Positions 50,191 through 62,276 of a stretch of DNA of 64,000 nt are shown in pieces. Source of the DNA: Trogon surrucura (lineage: Eukaryota; Chordata; Aves; Trogoniformes; Trogonidae); contig CM036617.1 of assembly GCA_020746105.1 (NCBI GenBank), forward strand, positions 178,030,412-178,094,411. The letters are read 5' to 3'. Positions within the stretch are counted from its first letter, which is position 1. Each line of letters opens with the position of its first letter. The translations under genes and the position numbers were made by a program. The notes below the pieces were generated by a model. The model had not been told where the DNA came from. It worked only from the letters and a program-made list of their open reading frames with translations, and ran no database searches.

Positions 50191-53100
50191 TAGCTTTGGC
50201 AGACTGAACAACAGGGCTGAAGTAACCTATGCTTCATCTCCTGCTCTGTCAGTCTTCAGAGGAGGGGGTGGGAGAAACACGACAAGCTTTTAGTTTGAAA
50301 TACTGGTTTTCATAAACTAAGCCCAGGAACGCACATACAATTTTTTAAGTGCTAGCACTCTCTCGCCTCCCTCCTCTGCCTTCCCTGCACTCTTTTCAGT
50401 CCACTTATTCTGTTTAAAATAGGAGTGTATACAGGAAAGGAGTCAAAAGCGTTGACCCATGAAAGTACATGCAAATTTAGTCAGGCTGAAGCTATTAAGA
50501 ATTGCTAGCTGTAGCTGATCCTAAATCTGACCTATTATTCTTGTTAGTGAAAGCTGGCATAAAACCAAGGGCAACATGAACTCCACATCCACTTCCTCTG
50601 ATACTCTTATCAATAATGTTTTTGTGTTTTACTGGTACCATAACAGAGCAAGATACCATCTTAATTTAGCCTTGTTGTGGGTCTTTAATTTACATATTAA
50701 GCTTTCAGTCATCCGTCTCAGCTGGACAATGCGATGGGCAGTAAACAACACTGAGGACTGCAAGAAGACTGAGAATGATCTTTGGAGATTAGTGACACGA
50801 ACCAAGAAACAAAGATTTGTTTCTTCTACTCCTGTGTGACAGTGGGGAGAAAACCCTATCCTAACTTATGAAGACAACAAATAAAGTTGTCTGAGCAACA
50901 TTATAACCAGCACTGCCTAGGTTTTTGTGCTTGATTTCACAGTTTTAACATTATTCCCTGTAATTTTGCTGTACACAGTTGTGAGAAGAACCAGATATCA
51001 ACATAGACTTTTATCCCTATGCTGCAAAATGGTACTTAGCTTACGCACCATAGTAAAACGTGAACTGTGCTTTAAGTCTAGAGCCCAGCTGTTTAAAGAC
51101 TGTACTTTCATTTGTATTAAAGTATGTATTACTCTGTGTTCTCCCCTTCTGCCAAAAAACCTCACAACAAACAACCTCAATTTTTACTTTCAAAGAAAAA
51201 AACCCCATCATTTTAGTAAGACACACTGAGCTGAGCTTACAGATATATCATATAACCAGGTTTTCAGAATTGCTTCTTGATACCATTTCGCTACATAAAC
51301 GAAGTTTAAGCTTGTGTATTTCACATTTGAAAGAAAGAAAATATCACTGTCATGTAAAAATTAAGTTGTCGTATTGAAGCAATAGGCTATAAAACAGGCA
51401 CTGCAAAGGTGTCTCTCCCTTTCCCTACATGCATAAAACCTGAATTTAGAACACATCACAAGGTGTAGCTTTACCAGCCAGGGCTATATCAAATGGTAAA
51501 CTCTTTAAAGTCATCAGTAGTATAATTATCATTCAGTGTTACCACAGAATATCATGCAGGTAAGACTTCATCCATAATGCACATCAAATTAAGTTTTTAT
51601 ATGAGAAAATTGAAGAATATTACTTAAAAGATTACTTACACTCTAGCTCCAAGTTGAAATCTCACTTTCCCATCCCATTACAAAAAGGGGGAAGGGAGAT
51701 TTATGCTTATGTATTAGAGCTGTTCAAGTAATTGGCCTCTTCCTAGTAACAGCAACTTCCTTGCCAAAGGTAGTAATCATAGCTCTCACTTCTGTTGCTA
51801 CGTGATTCATTTTTGTAAGTTTAGTACATACTGCATAACACTTGACTTTTTCAGTTGTTTTTTTCTCTCAGAAATTATTCCCTTGAAGTTTGATCTGCCT
51901 CATTAAAACCAAGGAAACTATTCAAATTATCTATACAAATACTTGGTTTGGTCCTTAAGGTCTAAGAAATGTCGTTCTTACATATGCAAATAAATAGACT
52001 TTTGGATATTTTTTACCTCTGAAGTAAGGTGACAGAGTAAGTGTGTCTTCCTGCATCTAATTTAAGATGAACATAGCCACACTAAAACCAAGTGGCCTTA
52101 TCAAAAGGGAATATGATTCCAGTAGAGTCAGGTTAGCTTGCTTTACCTTTTTTCCCCACTAGCATCCATGAAAATATCACCTGGAAGGATGCAATTGTTA
52201 ATCATGCCAAGAATACCTAGACATTAAAAAACTGATTAAAATCACTCTGTCATTAAACTTCAAAGCCAGATTTTTGCTATTACTCAAACTAGTATAACAA
52301 AACAGCATGGCAGACTTAAATAAGAGACAGGACTTCTCAGAAGTCTTTAGTTCAACTTCAGCACCGACTACGACAGGAATGTAATGCTTCAGTGAGAGGT
52401 GAATATAGTCTTGAAAATGGCAACACTATTGTTCACCACTTTGTCCTGTTACTCTCTCTGGTTATTTGTTCTAAGACAGTATTTGCTTCAGAAAGAGCAA
52501 CACTTGAAAACAATTTTTGTTTCTAAACATTTGTACAGAATTTTGCGCAGTAGCCCAGAAGTACGTTTTGCTTGGGAATTGCTTTCTTCTGCAATCCTGC
52601 AATAATGTCTTCTGGTATCACGACTGTTAAAGACCCTATCACACATGAGCAATAACAAATCATTGTCTGTTTGGGTTGAATCAGGTATCATAGCTGTGAC
52701 TTCTCCTGCAAGAAGTGGACCTACCCCAAGGAGTGAGCAGGCAGCATGATGAGCTCACCACCTTGTTCCTTCCATTGAATCCAGTTTTTGCTCCTGCTGA
52801 AGGCATCTGACTTCTGATCTTAGCTTATCTCTTGCTCTGATTTAACCTACATTATCAAAGACTCCTGATCTTGATATAATCAGTATCAAGTCTTTTTCCC
52901 CTCTAACTCCCTGGCTTCTCTTTCTGATGCTAATGGTGAATTTGGTAGAGGGATATTGGCTTTCCTAATCAACAGACACTCCAACCTGTCTAAAAGAAAG
53001 CCAAAGCAGAGAGACAACAGGAATAGCCAGTTTCTTTCCTAAATTATCTTTTCTGTCTAAAAGAGAACTTAAAGCTATACTAGATTTACTGTTTCCAAAA

Positions 53101-54888
53101 TATTCCTTTCAACAACTTTCTAAACAAACTTTGTCTTTATCACCTAAGTTTTTACCTTCTTACATCTTTTCGGTAGCACTAGAAATGAGTACGTCCTGCT
53201 GCTGCATACCCTTATAGACACATAAGGGTAACACAGGTGACCTGATTTAAAGTTTCAAAATTGAAATAAAATCGGCTTCATATATTTTGAGCAGTAAAAA
53301 CATGACTGCAGGATCCATAAGGCTGACAATGCTAGTTCTGCTGCCAGTGACAACATGGAGCCAGAAGAGAAAGAGGGTCAGAAGTCAGAGAACATGAAAT
53401 CACTCTGATCTTTTCACTACTAACACACAAATCTTCAGCTTGTTGCTAACCGAGGCATAATCACCATCTAAATGACGCCAAATAAAAAGTTTGCAAAAGA
53501 AAAAAAAGTAAATTGAAGTCCTGAACTGCTTGCAGTGATTTCATACAAAAACCTATGATAGCCACTATGGCAACAGAAATTAAAGATAACCTCAGTTCAT
53601 GCTTACAGAAATTAATGATGTAAAATTAAATTTTTGCTAACAGTATTTATAGATGATGTTTTAGAAGCAACCAAACCTGGGGGACTTCAATGTTGGGAAA
53701 TGGGAAAGTTTTAGTAATTAATTTGTATAGTTAATTCCTGCAATTGGTAAAATCCAATGACAGAGAGACTATTTACTTTTGAGTCCCACAAACAGTTTAA
53801 GATAATCCTTGCTCATTAATTGTATTCATGCCGTGACAAGATAAAGACCAAAATTTTCAGTACAGCTAACAGAATAGGACCCTTGTAAATCATATGTAAA
53901 TAAATGCATACGTTTAAACCAAAGAGTAAGATGCTGTTCAGAAGATGCTTTTAGAAACACACATTATGAACAGTTATATGTGATGTGATTCTTTCTGGGC
54001 AGATTTTGTTGGCATTTACAGACAAAACAAATAGCTCAATAAAAAAGGGAGTATTTGTGCTTGGAAGGGGGGGATATCATGGTAGCCAACAACTACTTAG
54101 TTTTTCAAGCTTCACATACTAACGATCAGTAAAGATTCTGGTTAGTTCAATCATTACCACAAAAAAAACATCTAACACTTCCACCAATGACTAATTTTGC
54201 CACCCCGTTGGTAGCTGATCAAACCTCTCTTGCCACACATATGCTGAGCACATAGCTTCCAGAATGTCTGGCAAAACACTCAGTATTTTTTCCTTCACTT
54301 GGATTCATAAAGCGTGTTATGTCACTGCCATGCTTGGGTTCCTTCCACTTTTTCATCTTCCCATTCTGGTACAAATGTCTGTGCAAGATAACTGAGAAAG
54401 AGATTTATACTCTGTTATAGGACTTAGAAGACACAGAGAGGCCTCAGCAAGGCACATGGTGCTCTCTGCCGTACTCTGGGGTACACCAGGCAACCCCCAA
54501 GAAGCCCATTGTGCAGCTCTTGTGCAGCACCCAGCAACCCCATGGAGAAATCTCACACCATCTAAGACATCTCAGAAATCAGGAAGTGCCTCTGTGTGGG
54601 TAAATCATTCAAGTTTACTTGTAAAACAAGTAAATGATGACAGAAAAAAACCAACTCACAATAATTCAAGCTCAAGTTAACAAAGAAAAGGGCATGCAAA
54701 GAGAGCATGAGCTCTCTCCTAAATCTAAGCTCTCACCCTAATCATTACAACTATTGCTCATGGAAGCCTCCTTAGAAGACCTTCCCCTTCCCATTTGTCC
54801 TCCATCACTTTTTTTGTCTGACTGGACACCTCCAAGTGCTCACCCATTTCCCCATTTATTGGTAACTTGAGGTTCACAGCACCCTGCA

Positions 54889-54908
54889 CTGTACTGATGT
54901 CAGTACAG
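54889..54908. repeat. Short perfect inverted repeat (9-bp arms)
   Basis: The arms ctgtactga and tcagtacag are perfect reverse complements separated by two bases. It is probably a chance hairpin, as nothing around it suggests a terminator or binding site. Confidence 0.9.
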
Positions 54909-55734
54909 CCTAACAGCGAGTGGCTCTCTGTGGAGAATAAGGGTCACTAGCAGTATATACAATATATATCTTGGCTACATTTTCATTTTTTATGGTGTAG
55001 CTGTTAGAGATACGTAATACATTTCTAAAGTGTCAATGTTCCTTCTCATTCTTTTCCATCTATTATCCTTTTAAAATATGATATTGACTAGTCTTCTGAG
55101 ACTCTTAAATTCTGTACATTGTGACTAACCTTGTCATAAAGTTCAGGAAACAGAAAATTCAATCAGCAAGCTCAGTTCCTTAAACATCCTCCAGCTGAGA
55201 ACAAGACCAAGAGACAAAACTCTTTGCAGACGTGATACAATTGCTTCCAAACCGCAACAACGTAAGCAGTGTGGTATTTTAAATTTCTTAAATACAAACC
55301 GATCCGTCTCTGCTTCTCTATGTTCTTCACATAAAAAAGAGCTCTCTTAGGTAACACAACTTGGCAGTATTTCTGCTTATCTGAGGTTCAACAAACAGAT
55401 GGCTTAGAAAAATCTCCACGTTTTCTGCATCTCCTATAAACCAGAGCTACAGGCATAACGTGACCTGAACTAACAAAGTGACTGTGGACTGGGCAGTATC
55501 CCATGAAGAAACCATTACAGGCATTGCCTACTACCTCTCCTACTGAATTAGACATAACAGGAAAGTAAACCAGCATTTCTGCTGAAGGAGACTTACTATC
55601 CTATAATCCAATTACAAAAATTCCTTTTTCTTCCTTGCTTAAACTATTGCTAAGACCAACGAGGTAAAATCTGTATCCCTGTAACACAGGAGTAACTATT
55701 AACAACACAAGTTGTCACCTAGCAAACAAAGCAA

Positions 55735-55965
55735 AGGACTGGGGATAACAGCTCTTGAGTTCGTGGGACTAGCTGTGACAATATTCCCCCTTGTGGCCTT
55801 GGGCAAGTTACTTAACCTCTCCAGATGAGAGCACCTGCCTGTAAAAATGAGGATAACGATATTTACTTACCTCTCTCAGAGGAGATGTGAAAACTAATTA
55901 AAATAATTTGTGTAAAGGGCTTTGAACCTGAAAAGCACTACCTAAAGTGCTAAGGAAATAGTGTT
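55735..55965 (+). mobile_element. MIR/CORE-SINE-like relic (best copy)
   Basis: The MIR-type modules appear in order and in sense orientation: actagctgtgaca (tRNA-derived part), gggcaagttacttaacc (the most diagnostic block), cctgtaaaaatgaggataac, a cttacctctctcagagg segment, gtgtaaagggctttgaacct (the CORE-like end) and gaaaagcactacctaaagtg. Similarity to the general MIR pattern is clear despite many substitutions. It is the best preserved of the three MIR-like copies in the window. Confidence 0.85.
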
Positions 55966-56371
55966 TATATAAAAGACTGTCAGAAAAAAAAATATTCAAG
56001 TTACACAGTAATGTATCAGTTTAAGAATTAGGATTGGTTTTCCTTTCTTCCATATTCATGCACATTCAAAACTATACATCTGAGAATTTTCCCACTATGA
56101 AGTAAGTTTAGTTATAAAGGACATGGGTATTGAGGCATTTTCACGCTCCTGACCATTCATTACTCCCCCTTTGTCTAAACATAGTAATACTTACCAAAAT
56201 AGCCCTTCAATATTTCAAAACGTCATACTGATAGATAGCAATCATAATTTGTTAGGAATATTGACATTTTCTTACCCATAAGTATCATGACACTTGTTTT
56301 GGTCAAGACCTGGATACTGTTTACCTACTCAGGTCTAATTCAGTGAATGCTGTTGTCTTCAGAAGGGATTA

Positions 56372-56481
56372 GATCACAGAAACACAGAACAGTTTGGGTT
56401 GGAAGACACCTTAAAGATATCTAGTTCCAACCCCACTGTCATGAGCAGGGACACCTCCCAGTAGGCCAGGCTGCTCAATAA
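56372..56481 (-). mobile_element. CR1 LINE, very short 3' fragment
   Basis: The plus strand has a degraded octamer region (cacagaaacacagaac), then gggttggaagacacc, ctagttccaaccccactg and gagcagggacacctccca, the reverse complement of the CR1 3' terminal region. Only about 110 bp remain, so the copy was truncated almost at its tail or has since been deleted. Sense is minus. Confidence 0.93.
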
Positions 56482-59144
56482 GGCCGTCACTACGTTATTT
56501 TACAACCACAGGAAAAGGCTTTAAGTGAACGTGGCAGAGTTGTCAGGAGGAAACACACATACACCTCTACCCTGGATCTTAAGAGTAGCTGGATCTTGAG
56601 AGTGGCTGAGCATTTCATTTAGACTGGTTGCAAATACTCAAGTGCTGTTTAAAAACTGCAGGTTTCCTAGCGAGAGCAACGTGAAAGCAGGTTAAACCAC
56701 ATCCCTACCACAACACAGCACCTGACAGTTCCTGGGAGCAAGATACTTAGCAAACACAGCAACATTTTTAGGAGAAAATTATGCAGGGATTGTTTTTTTT
56801 TTTTAAGGATAAAAAAATCTCCTTCTAATGTCACCTCAACACCAAGTTAAATTCATTGGTAAACTTTCAGATCATTGCAAAGGAAGTCTTAGAACTGTAA
56901 ACAGAAGAATGATATCCCAAAGGTAGTAAAGACTCATGTTGGACAAAAACACTTCGTAACTAATGCCATGATTAGATCTTAACATCACTTAATGTCTAGA
57001 ATGTTATTTAGTAATGACCAAATAAATAGATATTTACTGTCAGTTCAGAAAGAAGCACAAAATCCATTAAAATAATCAGAGAAATAAAATAAATATATCT
57101 TCATTAGATATGTGAATTCTAATGGATCTTTTTGATCACTGTTTATGAATGTGATGACATTACCAAGTTATTCTCTGTCAGAAAAATTCCACCCATTGGG
57201 TTAGGGTAAATTATGTTTTCAAAGGCTTCCTAAAAAAAAAAAAAAAAAAAAGAACAGCTGTAATATAAAGCTAAATATTTAGCAGTACTATAGCAAAGTA
57301 TTAAAATAAATAGCCAATATACCATATTTTACTTATAGTTTCCCTGATGACTAAGGGAGTGCATGAGGAAGTGAGAAAACAGTAGTTATTTTAACAAAAT
57401 ATCCTCCATACATACTTTTTGGCCACGTCCACCATCTCCACCAACATACTGAAAAAGTTTCACTTCCACTCTCCCCCAGCTTAGAGAAGAAAGCCTCACA
57501 ACAGAGGAAGAAAACCAACTGCAGGAGAGACCAAGGTGACCCAAATTGGGTGTGTAAACCAGACAAGGTTTATTTTTTGAGATTGTTTTGGGTGAGGTTT
57601 CTTTAATTGTTGGTGCTTGTTTAGGAGGTCCAATGAGGGCGGTGGTGTTCTGCCGTGTTTTTTTGTGGTTTTGGTTTGTTTTTTTTTTAAAGGTGGTTTT
57701 AACTGTAATTAAAAAAAAACCCTATAAACCCACCAAAGCAAGAAACCTGCTCATATACCTTGAGGCACCACCAGGGGAGGTTACTTCAGCACTGACCATA
57801 CAAGGCAGAAGAGCGGAAAATAACAAAGCAGCGTGGAGGGGTGGTTGATGGAGAGACATCCTTAAATGCCAAGCTGATTTAAAATCTGGGCAAACCAATG
57901 CACTCTTACATCTTTGTTCAACCAGTCTAGGCCATACTGACTGTCTCTCTGCGTACATTTGAACACAACCCAGAGGAGAGAGTCCAATTATTTTTATTTA
58001 CACTACATCCATGCTTTCTTCTTTGCTTATGACAAAAAATTACTAATCAGACAGGTCAGAACCGTTGATTAATGCACTTTATAACTACAAACAATTCTGT
58101 AGATGGTATAATTGATTTCTTGATTAGTATAAAAATGTGAATAAAAGTTTTTTGCTAACAAGGAGAAAAAACAACCCCATGACTGCACATACAAGTAGTT
58201 TAAGAGCCCCCTCAGCATCTATACCTGCTCTGGTATCCTATTACAAACCAAAGCATTAGCATTCTGAACCCTAGAGAAAAATACCAACCAGAATTAACTC
58301 CAGTTTAATGTCTTTCTGGTTGGATAATTCCATTATGATTTTCAGAGGGTATACTTCATCTTTAGAACAGTTAGATACTATTTCAGGTTATTGATGCTGA
58401 AATTGGAACGACTGGAACTAATCTAGAATCCTGCATTGCTTCATCTTTTGTAAGTTTTAATTATTCTGCTACTTTATTACTCTTTCCAAGAGAAAAATCA
58501 GCCTTGGGCAGAAAGATTAGAAAAGATGTTTATACCTCATAACACATTCTGGGTAACATGGAGGGGTGTACATATCAAGTGTTTTGTTGCAGGGCTTCCT
58601 CCTTCCCCCCTCCCCTCCCTCCCTCCTGTAAATGAGCTGTCATGCATTTGTTACTTTTCCAAGTCGATTGCTCATCACCCACAGAAATTAATACCCTGCT
58701 GGTACCTGTGCTTTTTTTGAAGGGTTTTCTTCATGTTTTTTTTTTTATTATTTTTATTTAAACAAGTTGATTTCCATTTTCAAACACCTACCTAGAAGTA
58801 AACCCAGGATCAATCAATGTTGTCACAAGTTATTATGAACAGCAATTTTTTAAAAAACTGCAACATTTGAAAAGGAAAATCATAAAAGAAGATTAATCCT
58901 AAAGCATGTCAGCTATCTTGGGCAAAGAGAAAAAGTTCTGTGAATACACTAACAAATATGATAACACTCCATATGTCACTTTTCCTAAAGAAACAAGTAC
59001 ATACTTTGGGTCCTTTTACACATGGCCTAAATTAAGTTCTATCCTGACCATTTTAATTGCTTCAGTAAAACCTAGGAGCAGCATCATACACATTTTGTAT
59101 CAAAGCTCTCATTTGTGCTTCCTAAATGTTGATACAATACTTAA
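56482..59144. other. Unique non-coding stretch
   Basis: No gene is recognised. It holds a 20-base A run (57232-57251), a T/G-rich then A-rich patch at about 57565-57735, a C-rich tract of ccctcc-type units at about 58606-58637, and short ORFs without motifs. Confidence 0.45.
57232..57251 (+). repeat. Poly-A run (20)
   Basis: This is the longest A homopolymer in the window. It follows caaaggcttcct and has no obvious retrocopy upstream. Confidence 0.95.
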
Positions 59145-59578
59145 ACATAGAATCACAGAATGGCCTAGGCTGGAAGGGACCTTAGAGATCATTTAATCCA
59201 ACCTCCCTGTCACGGGCAGGGATGCCTCTCAACTAGACTAGGTTGCCCAAGGCCTCATCCAGCCCGGCCCTGAAATTTTCCAGGGAGGGGCATCCGCAGC
59301 TTTCCTGGGCAATTTATTGCCAAGTCTTGCCACCCTCGGACTGAAGAATTTCTTCCTAAAACCTAATCTAAATCTATTCTCCTTCAGCTTAAAACCATTT
59401 CCCCTTGTCCTATCAGTGGACGCTCTTGTAAAAAGTCCCTCCCCAGCCTTCCTGTAGGATCCCTTCAGGTATTGGAAGGCAGCTATTAGGTTCCCCCAAA
59501 GTCTTCTCTTTTCAAGACTGAACAATCCCAGTTCCCATAGCCTGTCCTCATAGCAGAGGTGGTCCAGCCCCTTAACCT
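59145..59578 (-). mobile_element. CR1 LINE, 5'-truncated
   Basis: The plus strand starts catagaatcacagaatgg (reverse-complemented octamers), then ggctggaagggaccttagag and the cctccctgtcacgggcaggg stretch. On the minus strand a 95-codon frame (59238-59525) stays open and encodes F-S-L-E-K-R-R-L near its start, L-K-G-S-Y, D-R-T-R-G-N-G-F-K-L and R-F-R-L-G-F-R-K-K-F-F, all typical of the CR1 ORF2 C-terminus. No active-site region is included. It lies just downstream of a candidate minus-strand gene end at about 59685-60528. Confidence 0.95.
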
Positions 59579-59703
59579 GTTATTTTAATTGACTCTGTAA
59601 ATCATGTCAAAGAACTCAAGTAAGAAAAGCTAAATTAAATTGCCACAAAAAACATTTTTTCTCACATAAATCGGTCTTCCATAAAAATGTAATTGTGAAA
59701 TAC

Positions 59704-59709
59704 TTTATT
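59704..59709 (-). promoter_or_regulatory. Possible polyadenylation signal for the candidate exon
   Basis: This is an AATAAA on the minus strand about 560 bp after the candidate stop codon. The hexamer is frequent in AT-rich DNA, so it supports the exon only weakly. Confidence 0.15.
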
Positions 59710-60270
59710 TGGAATTTGTTCTTTGTTAAATCAAAGCTCGAGTGATCGAGAGCTTTTGCTGTTATACATATATGTCTATACACACAAAATTACATATATA
59801 ATTATTTTTTTCCATACAAAGAAAGCTAAGATTTCTGCAGGATAAGTCAGACTTAAATCAGATACACTGATTGGAAAGAAGGTCCATTTTTTGTTGTTGT
59901 TGAGACATAAGCTTTAAATAAGCTGAAATAATATATGCATAGAAGTATTTTTTAATAAATGCAAACATTAATCAGCAAGCCAGCAGCCCAAATTACAATA
60001 TGCAGTGCTAACTGAAATAAAGTTGTCGGAGGATGTTTGGATGAAAGGTGGATGTGACAGAAATAAATGAACTTAAAATAAATAGAAGAGCCCTAAGTGC
60101 ATTTCAACCGCCCATGCAGTCTCAAATGAAGATATATGAACTAATAAACTATAACCATTTTTTTGTTCTTCAAGGCTGCATGGTAAACTGGAGACACTGA
60201 AACTAGTGCCATATAAACAGATATGGTATTGATAATCTCTTTGCAAGCTATCTTGTATTTCAAACAGTAC

Positions 60271-60528
60271 TCAGCATATTTTAATGATTTTCACGTTAGA
60301 GGCGGTCGAGTGTTGCAAAGAACAGCAGCTGCGTTGAGCCTGGTAACTGCTGTCTGAAGAGCCCGGTTTGACTACCATTTCTCCTTCTGTTTGAACTTTG
60401 ATTTCATGGTTTCTTCTACCTACTCCAGCATTCACTAATTGTGTGGTAACAGCACTATGAAAATCTGTGGTATTTTCTCCATTCAAAGAGAAGTCGGCTT
60501 TCGAAAAAAGCTGCTTTTCTTTTAAGCT
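60271..60528 (-). CDS. Candidate last coding exon, unknown protein
   Basis: A minus-strand frame is open from 60528 (just after an in-frame TAA) to a TGA at 60271-60273. It encodes about 85 residues, with the stretch SLNGENTTDFHSAVTTQL, a basic patch GRRNHEIKVQTEG, a Ser-rich GSSDSSYQAQ segment, a Cys-Cys pair and the C-terminus SNVKIIKIC. The hydrophilic, compositionally normal sequence and the locally higher CpG differ from the AT-driven ORFs elsewhere, which suggests a cytoplasmic tail. Below it, 59700-60270 looks like a 3'UTR, with an AATAAA on the minus strand at 59704-59709. Against it: no ATG is needed or seen, the 3' splice site is unclear (AG options near 60526 have a poor pyrimidine tract), open frames of this length arise by chance, and I do not recognise the protein. 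Confidence 0.25.
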   Translation of the reverse strand, partial: SLKEKQLFSKADFSLNGENTTDFHSAVTTQLVNAGVGRRNHEIKVQTEGEMVVKPGSSDSSYQAQRSCCSLQHSTASNVKIIKIC

Positions 60529-60732
60529 TTAACAACAAAGGCCTCTCTTCACTTTGACTCAAAGGTGAGTGGATTCCCCTGTTTGCAAAAGGCCCCAAAA
60601 GTTTCCAGTGGAGCTACAGACTTCAGCAGCTACAGTGCCAATTCTTTGCAATTCAAATCAGTAATACACAAACACACTTAAACAACACCTCGCATAAAAT
60701 GTTACAGCTGCTCTGTGTAAATGTCACTCAAT

Positions 60733-60748
60733 AAAAAAAAAAAAAAAA
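60733..60748 (+). repeat. Poly-A run (16)
   Basis: This simple homopolymer is followed by ttaaaaaagg. Confidence 0.95.
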
Positions 60749-62244
60749 TTAAAAAAGGCCAACTCCATAAAAACACTGGCCTATCAAGATTTGAATAACT
60801 ATTCCTTTACCTAAAAATCTACTATCTGAAACCAACTATCAGCATCCATAAATTACGTTTCAGCTAAGTTGTACATATTATAAGAGGCAATAACTGGCTG
60901 CAGGTATAACACCACTCCCCTCTTCAGTGGAACGTTGCAACCACATCTCCTAAAACGTGAGAGGAAGAAAAGACATTATTATATTTTGGCTTCATCTCCA
61001 TCTTCCTTGCAATGAAAACGAAGCATTGTTGGTAAGTAGATGTTTCTAGTTACTATCTCATCCTACAACTTGCTTTGGCTCAGTGAGAGTAGAGAAAAAA
61101 AGACGTTTTAACAAACCACATTAACATCACTATTAACAGTGCTTTAACAACCTCATTTTACTGATGAAAAGATAGAAATGACAATTAAAAGAATAAATCA
61201 AAAAAAGAGCAATATATAAAAGAATTATTCTGTCTTCAAATCCCATGTATACTTCCAAATTGTAAAGCACAGACTGTCAGCCTGTTACTGCTGCAAAAGT
61301 AAATAAAAGTAAATAGCAAGCTATAGACAGGGAAGAGGTTTTAGTTCCAATAATTCGTGCATACTAATCTATTCTTAAAAATGCAGCATCAATTTTTAAA
61401 TTTTAATGATTTTTTAAAGTATTTTAAATAAATCACTAAGTTCAAGGCATAAGCCCTTGGAATACCATTTATGCAGTACTTCGATGGCAATTCTGCTGGC
61501 TCTGCAAATTTCACTCTCAAGGTGAAGATGGATCAGCTTCACACAGAGTCACTCACCAACACATCAGTTGGTCTGATGAGGAGGTGTCTGTCCTGATCTC
61601 CCACCTCACAGTCATTTCAGTGCTGCATGAAAAAACGAGTTCTTGCACACCTGCAACCCAAGCTTCAGCTTGGATTTACAGTGCCTCTTTCCTCCCTTGT
61701 CTAAGCGAGGAAAACTTCAATAATGTCAACATTTTTTGTTTACCAAAAATAAAAAATAAGGAAGGTTCCTAAGTCTTAAATCTATCACTGCCACCAGCAC
61801 ATTGTTCCCATCCATTTTCCGAGACTCGCTGTCCAAACAGAGCAAGATAAACGTTCACGGTCTTCCATTAAGAACCACTCTCAATGCGAGCACTCAGTCA
61901 AACGGTCTAGGAGATAAAAGGCACTATAATAACAGCAAAACACCACAAGCTATACAGACAAAGCAAAACCATGAGTAGTTTTCAACCACCTCTCATGCCC
62001 TGACCTACACGACACCACAAAGTTCCTTTTAGCTTTGCAAAGCTGTGTTACTTTCTGGTTTTTTGATCCCTTCAAGTTTCTACATGGAGAAGAAACATTC
62101 AACATCCAAATACTCGGGGATGGGTACTTGAAGACAGAAGAAAAACAAAACCACAAACAACTCCCACATCACGCATGCTCAAGGCATATTCTTGTTTTTC
62201 CCTCTTTCAGACTCTTTAAGCCTAAATCAGTACCTACAGCTGTA

Positions 62245-62276
62245 TTAAAACAAACAAACAAAAAAAAACAAACAAG
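62245..62276 (+). repeat. (AAAC)n-like low-complexity tract
   Basis: These are short acaaacaaacaaa repeats interrupted by an A run. Confidence 0.85.

Larger units (their letters stand above)
46293..55734. other. Long unique non-coding stretch
   Basis: This is the longest part without a repeat family I can name. It holds only simple repeats: A runs at about 48635-48647, a T run at 49258-49271, and the duplication and hairpin listed separately. ORFs up to 128 codons (48941-49327 plus) lack recognisable domains. Several patches look like conserved non-coding DNA. Confidence 0.4.

Noticed and set aside
60527..60567. Possible plus-strand mini-exon (acceptor ttttcttttaag, donor gtgagt)
   Set aside because: Both sites are good, but the enclosed segment is only about 40 bp, with no longer frame. 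It overlaps the minus-strand candidate, so chance is the simpler explanation.
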